Shown in pieces: positions 32,201 to 41,200 of a stretch of DNA of 47,605 bases. Every line of letters begins with the position of its first letter. Positions within the stretch are counted from its first letter, which is position 1. The position numbers were made by a program, and so were the translations under genes. This DNA is from Methanobrevibacter millerae (GTDB taxonomy: Archaea > Methanobacteriota > Methanobacteria > Methanobacteriales > Methanobacteriaceae), in the NCBI GenBank assembly GCA_015063005.1, contig SUTF01000002.1, positions 1 through 47,605 on the forward strand. Direction: 5' to 3'. A model generated the notes under the pieces. That model worked only from the letters and a program-made list of their open reading frames with translations. It ran no database searches and was not told the origin of the DNA.

Positions 32201-35200
32201 TATTGCTTCTTTTAATTTATCCGCACCAACATCACTGCCCAATCTCATGGTAGTCGGCATGGTATATTTAATTTCACCAGGACTTTGCATACATTCATAG
32301 TATACTCCAATTTGGTTGTCAGTCAACGGCAAGTAATCCATACTGTTTGCCAATTCAATAATTTCACTTAAATCAGAGTCTTTATCATTACATTCAATTT
32401 CTGCTGCAAGCTTTCTGATAGTTGGATCATTGAATAACAGAGATATGTCTAAGTTTACACCCATTTCAGAGTATATCATTGAGTTGAATTTCATCAGTAT
32501 CAATGAAGTAAATCCAACTGCATATAAATCATCAGTTACACCGAATTGGTCGGTGTTGATGAGTTCAACAGCGATTTCAAAGAGTTTTTCTTCAGTCTCA
32601 TTTTCTGGCTTGATGTTTTCTAAATCCAATTTTGGATCAGGTAATGCCTTCAAGTCAGTTTTACCGTTTGGTGTTTGAGGCATTTCATCAAGTTGCATGT
32701 ATGCAGTAGGAACCATATACTTGGTTAACTTATCTTTTAAGAATTCTTTTAACTCAGAAACATCTACTTCATCATTAGCAGTATAATATGCACATAAGTG
32801 GTCATTGTTGTTGATTTCCTTAATTACAACAACCGCCTGTTTTACTGAAGGATAACTGTTAATACTTGATTCAATTTCACCTATTTCAATTCTTAATCCT
32901 CTAAGTTTGATTTGATTGTCGATTCTTCCCTGAATATCTATTTCACCATTATGTTTTTCTATTGCATAATCCCCACTTCTGTAATATGGAATGCCATTGA
33001 TGGTTAGGAACACTTCTTCTGTTTTATCAGGCATGTTATAATATCCTTTACCTACACCAGTACCTCCAATATAAAGTTCTCCCATTACACCTTGAGGTAG
33101 GAGTTTTCCATCAATATCACGAACATCAGTTACATAATTTTCCAGTGGATGACCAACAGTTATGTCATTGATGTCAGTGACTTCTTTGTTGTTTGAAGTA
33201 ATTGTGGTTTCTGTAGGTCCGTAACTGTTGTAAACAATCGCATCAGAATATTTCTTGAAATTCTCATATACCTTAGTTGAGAACTGTTCACCACCCAAGA
33301 AGACACATTTCAAGTAGCTTATTACATCACAGAACTCAGGAACTTCCAGGTAAGATGCAATTCTTGAAGGTGTGATTTCAGAGACCTCAGGTTTTTCCTC
33401 TTCGATTAACTTTATTAATTCTGGAATGTTTTTGATTTGAGTGTCACTAGCCAATATAAGTTTCAATCCATTTGAAAGAGAAGTTAATATATCATCCACA
33501 GATACATCGAATGAAATGGTTGCAAGACATAACAGACTATTATACTTTGATTTAGGGTTTTGAACTTGATTTGCAATGTTTTCATGTGAAATCATCACAC
33601 CTTTAGGATTTCCTGTAGAACCTGAAGTATAAATCATATATGCCAAATCATCAGAAGTAACTTCAACATCCGGATTTGAAGTATTAGTATCTTCAAGCAA
33701 TTCTTTGACATTCAATGAGTTATGATTATCTTTGTCAGATATGATATAGTCTGCCTGACTGTTTTCATAAATATAATCGATTCTGTCTTGAGGATATTCC
33801 AAATCAATAGGAATATATGCACATCCTGCTTTTAGAATACCCAATATAGATGCAATTAAATCACTGTTTCTGTGAAGCATTACCAATACATTGTTTTTAG
33901 GTTTGACCCCCCTTTTGATTAAAGCGTTTGCAATTCTATTTGCTTTTTTGTTCAGTTCATCAGCAGTCAGTGTAGCATCTTCCGCAACAAGTGCAATGTT
34001 TTCAGGGTTTGCTTCAACTTGTTTTTCAAAGCGTTTGTGGATTATTGGAGTTTCCACAGTAGTGAAACTAGGCAATTCTTTTGGAGTTTCCAACTCAATA
34101 TCACAAATTCTTTGTTTTTCAATATTAACACTCATGAATTGTTCTAAAACAAATTTCATCGAATTTATGAATGTTTTTATATAATCTTCACTATATAACT
34201 GGTCATTATAGTCTAGTTTAAATTCCAACCTATTTTCATAGGCATACAAGTCGAAATTGATTTTGTAATCAGTTGCCAATACTTCCTCATCAGACAGTTC
34301 ATAATCTTGATATGTTTTGCCGTTGATAACAATGCCATCGTCTAAAAATTCTTGGTAGGTGAAGAAGAATTCAGGTTTTAATTGATAATCCTCAGCAATA
34401 CTTGTGTATGGATATTCGCTATGACTTATTGTATTTTTCCATACATCACCAATGCCTTTTATGAATTCTTTTATATTTTCCTGTCTATTTTCATTGTTAA
34501 ATATTAAAGGAAGAGTTTTTACCATGAATCCTTGAGTGTCATAATAGAACGGATTAGCTCTTCCATTAAAAATTGTTGTAATCAATGTCTTATCACTGAA
34601 TGTGTACTTATTCAATGTTAATGTAAGTGCGGATAATATCAATGCATTCTGACTTAATGAATACTTGTTACATAATTCTTTGATCTTATCGGATTCAAAT
34701 GCATCAAGGACAGTTTTTATTTTACCTTCATCGGGGTTCCCGTTGAGGTTTGGTGTTAAGACTGTTGATTCAATTTCCTGTGATAATTTTTCATCAAAGA
34801 ATTCTTTAGATTCAACATATTTTTCACTGTTTTTAGCATCTTCCTCAATAAGACTATAAATATATCCATCAACTTTTTCATGTGACAATTCCTTATTTTC
34901 ATAAGCACTTGCAATGTCTGAGAATAAATTGATTTGAGATACTCCGTCAGTTATTATGTGGTGGAAATCAAGGAATAATACTGTTTCATCAGCAGCATCA
35001 TAAATTTTAAATCTGAATAACTGATTGTCTCCGAAATAAAATGCTTTAACATCATTTTTAATGATTTCATCATCACTGATTGAATTCACTTTAACTATTT
35101 CAATTTCATCAATAGGAGCATCATCATTTCTTTGTTGTTTTATATAACCATCATCAGAAGTTATGATTCTAGTTTTAAGGTATGGATGAGCTTCAATAGT

Positions 35201-38200
35201 TTTAATAACTGCTTTTTTTAGTTTTTCTGAATCAACATCACTATCAAATCTTATGAGAGTCGGTATTGTATATTTAACTTCACCATGACTTTGCATGCAT
35301 TCATAGTATATTCCCATTTGATTTTCAGTTAATGGGAAGTAATCTAATTTGCCTGCTAATTCAATGAACTTATTTAAATCAGATTCTTTATCACTACCAG
35401 TTATTTTTGATGCAAGTTTTCTGATAGTCGGATCATTGAATAAAACTGAAATGTCTAAGTTTACACCCATTTCAGAGTATATCATTGAGTTGAATTTCAT
35501 CAGTATCAATGATGTAAATCCTACTGCATATAAATCATCAGTTACACCGAATTGGTCAGTTTTGATGAGTTCTGATGCAATTTCAAATAGTTTTTCTTCA
35601 GTTTCATTTTCAGCAACCACATATTCCAGGTCAAGTTTTGGTTCAGGCAATGCTTTTATGTCTGTCTTACCATTTGGTGTTTGAGGCATTTCATCAAGTT
35701 GCATGTATGCAGTAGGAACCATATACTTGGTTAATTTATCTTTTATGAATTCTTTTAGGGTTCTTGGTTCAATTGTTTCATCAGCAGTATAATATGCACA
35801 TAAGTGGTCATTGTTGTTGATTTCCTTAATTACAACAACCGCCTGTTTTACTGAAGGATAACTGTTAATACTTGATTCAATTTCACCTATTTCAATTCTT
35901 AATCCTCTAAGTTTGATTTGATTGTCGATTCTTCCCTGAATATCTATTTCACCATTATGTTTTTCTATTGCATAATCCCCACTTCTGTAATATGGAATGC
36001 CATTGATGGTTAGGAACACTTCTTCTGTTTTATCAGGCATGTTATAATATCCTTTACCTACACCAGTACCTCCAATATAAAGTTCTCCCATTACACCTTG
36101 AGGTAGGAGTTTTCCATCAATATCACGAACATCAGTTACATAATTTTCCAGTGGATGACCAACAGTTATGTCATTGATGTCAGTGACTTCTTTGTTGTTT
36201 GAAGTAATTGTGGTTTCTGTAGGTCCGTAACTGTTGTAAACAATCGCATCAGAATATTTCTTGAAATTCTCATATACCTTAGTTGAGAACTGTTCACCAC
36301 CCAAGAAGACACATTTCAAGTAGCTTATTACATCACAGAACTCAGGAACTTCCAGGTAAGATGCAATTCTTGAAGGTGTGATTTCAGAGACCTCAGGTTT
36401 TTCCTCTTCGATTAACTTTATTAATTCTGGAATGTTTTTGATTTGAGTGTCACTAGCCAATATAAGTTTCAATCCATTTGAAAGAGAAGTTAATATATCA
36501 TCCACAGATACATCGAATGAAATGGTTGCAAGACATAACAGACTATTATACTTTGATTTAGGGTTTTGAACTTGATTTGCAATGTTTTCATGTGAAATCA
36601 TCACACCTTTAGGATTTCCTGTAGAACCTGAAGTATAAATCATATATGCCAAATCATCAGAAGTAACTTCAACATCCGGATTTGAAGTATTAGTATCTTC
36701 AAGCAATTCTTTGACATTCAATGAGTTATGATTATCTTTGTCAGATATGATATAGTCTGCCTGACTGTTTTCATAAATATAATCGATTCTGTCTTGAGGA
36801 TATTCCAAATCAATAGGAATATATGCACATCCTGCTTTTAGAATACCCAATATAGATGCAATTAAATCACTGTTTCTGTGAAGCATTACCAATACATTGT
36901 TTTTAGGTTTGACCCCCCTTTTGATTAAAGCGTTTGCAATTCTATTTGCTTTTTTGTTCAGTTCATCAGCAGTCAGTGTAGCATCTTCCGCAACAAGTGC
37001 AATGTTTTCAGGGTTTGCTTCAACTTGTTTTTCAAAGCGTTTGTGGATTATTGGAGTTTCCACAGTAGTGAAACTAGGCAATTTATATTCACTTTCCAAT
37101 TCTATTTCATTAATCATCAATTTATTAATGTCATTTTCAATGAACAGATTTAAAACCAAATTAAGTGAATCCAGGAATTTCTGAATATATTCTTCGGTAT
37201 ATAATTGGTCATTATAATCTAATTTGTATAAAATTTTATCTTCATAGACAAAAATATCAAAGTTAACCTTATATGCTGTTGCAGAAAAATCATCAGAAAG
37301 TAAAGCTGTTTCCTGATAATTTTTACCATTTATTGTTACTTCTTCAGACTGTAAGAATTCCTGATAAGAGAAGAAGAATTCAGGTTTTAATTGGTAGTCT
37401 TCTGCGAGGCTTGTGTATGGGTATTCACTGTGACTTATTGTGTCTTTCCAAACATCATCAATGCCGTTAATAAATTCTTTTATGCTTTCCTGTCTATTTT
37501 CATTGTTGAATATTAACGGAATGGTTTTTACCAAAAATCCTTGAGTGTCATAGTAAAACGGATTGGATCTTCCATTGAAAATTGTTGTAATCAAGGATTT
37601 ATCACTGAATGTGTACTTATTCAATGTTAATGTAAGTGCAGACAGGAACACTGCATTTTGACTTAATGAATAATCATTACAGAAATCTTTAATTTTTCCA
37701 GCATCAAATTCCTGTACTACTGTTTTTAACTGTCCATCATCAGGATTTCCATTGAGATTTGGTGTTAAGATTGTAGATTCAATTTCCTGTGATAATTTCT
37801 CATCAAAAAATTCTTTAGATTCTTGATATTTATCACTGTTTTTGGCATCTGCTTCAATGAGACTATATACATAACCGTTCACGATTTCCTGCGATAATTC
37901 TCTGTTTTCATAAGCATTAGATATATCTGCGAAAATATTGATTTGTGATACTCCATCTGTAATGATATGGTGGAAATCAACAAATAAAATTGTTTCATCA
38001 GGTGTTTTATAAATTTTAAATCTGAATAGTTGTTCATCACCAAAGCTGAATGCTCTCACATCATTTTTAATGATTTCATCATCACTGATTGAATCAACTT
38101 CAACAATTTCTATTTCATCTATTGGAGTGTCATCATTCCTTTGTTGTTTTAAAGAACCGTCTTCAGTAGTGATAATTCTTGTTTTGATGTATGGATGAGC

Positions 38201-41200
38201 TTCAACAGTTTTAATAATGGATTCTTTTAATTTATCAGCATCAACATCACTGCCAAATCTTAAAAGTGTTGGCATGGTGTATTTGATTACATCAGGATTT
38301 TGCATACATTCATAGTAGACACCTAACTGATTTTCAGTCAATGGGAAATAATCTAATCTAGCAGCTAATTTAACAAATTCCTCTAAACCTGTTTCCTGAC
38401 CAGAGTTAGCTTCAATTTCTGATGCAAGTTTTCTGATAGTCGGGTCATTGAATAAGACAGAAATATCCAAATTGATGCCCATTTCTGCATATATTAATGA
38501 ATTGAATTTCATCAATATCAATGAGGTAAATCCAATAGCATATAAATCATCAGTAACTCCAAATTGATCAGTATTTACAAGTTCTGAAGCGATTTTGAAG
38601 AGTTTTTCTTCAAGTTCATTTTCCGGTTTAATGTTTTCTAAATCCAATTTTGGTTCAGGCAATGATTTAATATCTGTTTTACCGTTTGGTGTTTGAGGCA
38701 TTTCATCAAGCTGCATGTATGCAGTAGGAACCATATACTTTGTTAACTTGTCTTTTAAGAATTCTTTTAATTTAGAGCTGTCAATCTCTCTATCAGCAGT
38801 ATAATAAGCACATAAGTGGTCATTATTGTTGATTTTCTTAATAACAACAATAGCCTGTTTTACTGAAGGATACTTATTAATATTAGATTCTATTTCTCCT
38901 ATTTCTATCCTTAATCCTCTGAGTTTGATTTGGTTGTCAATTCTTCCAAGGATTTCTATTTCACCATCAGGTCTTGATATTGCATAGTCCCCGCTTTTAT
39001 AGTATGGAATATCATTGATGGTTAAAAATACTTCTTCTGTTTTATCAGGCATGTTATAATATCCTTTACCTACACCAGTACCTCCAATATAGAGTTCTCC
39101 CATTACACCCTGTGGCAGGAGTTTTCCATCAATATCACGAACATCAGTAACATAATTTTCCAATGGATGACCAACAGTTATGTCATTAATGTCTGTGATT
39201 TCCTTGTTGTTTGATGTGATTGTAGTTTCTGTAGGTCCGTAACTGTTGTATACAACAGCATCGCAATATTTCTTAAAGTTTTCATAAACTTTTGTTGAGA
39301 ACTGTTCACCACCCAAAAATACACATTTCAAGCAACTAATTACCTCACAGAACTCAGGAACTTCCAAGTATGAGACAAATCTTGATGGAGTGATTTCACA
39401 GACTTCCGGTTTTTCCTTGCCAATTAATTTAATTAGCTCAGGAATATTTTTAATTTGAGTATCACTAGCCAGTATCAATTTCAGTCCATTTGAAAGAGAA
39501 GTTAATATATCATCCACAGAAACATCAAATGAAATGGTTGCAAGACATAACAAACTATCATATTGTGATTTTGGATTTTGTACCTGGTTTGCAATGTTTT
39601 CATGTGAAATCATCACACCTTTAGGATTTCCTGTAGAACCTGAAGTGTAAATCATATAAGCCAAATCATCAGGAGCAATATCCACATTTGGATTTTCACT
39701 ATTGCATTCTTCAAGCAATTCTTTAACATTCAATGAATTGTCATCGTCCTCTTCAGAAATGATATAGTCTGCCTGACTGTTTTCATAAATATAATCAATT
39801 CTGTCGCGAGGATATTCCAAATCAATCGGGATGTATGCACATCCAGCTTTAAGGATACCCAATATTGATGCTATCAAATCACTGTTCCTGCGAAGCATTA
39901 CTAAAACATTGCTTTTTGGTTTAACTCCCTTTTTAATTAAAGCATTTGCAATTTTATTAGCTTTTTGATTAAGTTGACCTGCGGTTAGTGTCGAATCTTC
40001 TGAAACAAGTGCAATATAATCAGGATTTGCTTCAACTTGTCTTTCAAAGCGTTTGTGAATGAATGGAATTTCAACAGGTGTGAAAGTTGGAATCTCATAA
40101 TTTTTATTCAATTCAATTTCACCTATTGGAATTTGATCAATGTCCATGTCAATGAATTGGTTTACAGTAGCTAAAATACTGTTTAAAAATGTTTTGACAT
40201 ATTTTTCAGTGTATAACTGTTCATTGTACAATAGGAACAGTTCAATATTGTCCTTGGATTCGTTAATATCAAAAGTGATTTTATAATTGGTTTCAACAGT
40301 ATCCAAACGGGTCAATTCATAGTCATTACCGTTCATTGTGATGACACTTTCATCAAAGTTATTGTAAGTATACATGAATTCAGGTTTTAACTGGAATTCT
40401 TCTGAAATTTTAGTATACGGATAGTCAGAATGTTTAATGGTTTCTTTCCATAATTTATCAGTTTGATTCAATAATTGTCTTACGGTAATATTTCTGTCTT
40501 CATTAATAGATAATATAGGGAGTGTTTTAACTAAAAATGCTTGTGTATTGAAGTAATTAGAATTTGACCTACCATTGAAAATGGTTGTTATCAATGTTTT
40601 GTCTGAAAAGGTGTACTTATTCAAATTCAATATTGTACTTGCCATGAATAAAACATTAGGACTTATCCTTTCATCGGAACAGAATTTTCTGATTATTTGT
40701 GGATTGATGTTTTTAGATATTGATTTCAATTTTCCATCATCAGGATTACCATTAATGTTAGGGGTTAGAACGGTTGAATCAACTTCCTGAGACAATAAGT
40801 CATGGAAATATCTTTCACATGCAATATACTCATCACTGTTTTCATTTTCATTTTCAATCAACGCATTTATATAACCGTCAATAGTTTCCTTTTCAATTTC
40901 CTTTCCTTCATAGGCATTAGAAAAGCTCTTGAATAATATATTCACAGAAGCTCCATCTGTTATAATGTGGTGCATATCAAAGAACAGTACGACCTCATTG
41001 TCAGTCTTATATATTTTTGCTCTGAATAATTGTCCTCCCAATAACTCAAATTTTTTAAAGTTAAGATTATATATTTCTTCATCACTAATTTGAGGAACTT
41101 CAACAATAGGAATCTCATCTATTGCTATTGAATCATCACGTTTATGCATTAACTGATCACCATGCATAACGATTCTTGTTTTAAGGTATGGGTAAGTGTC

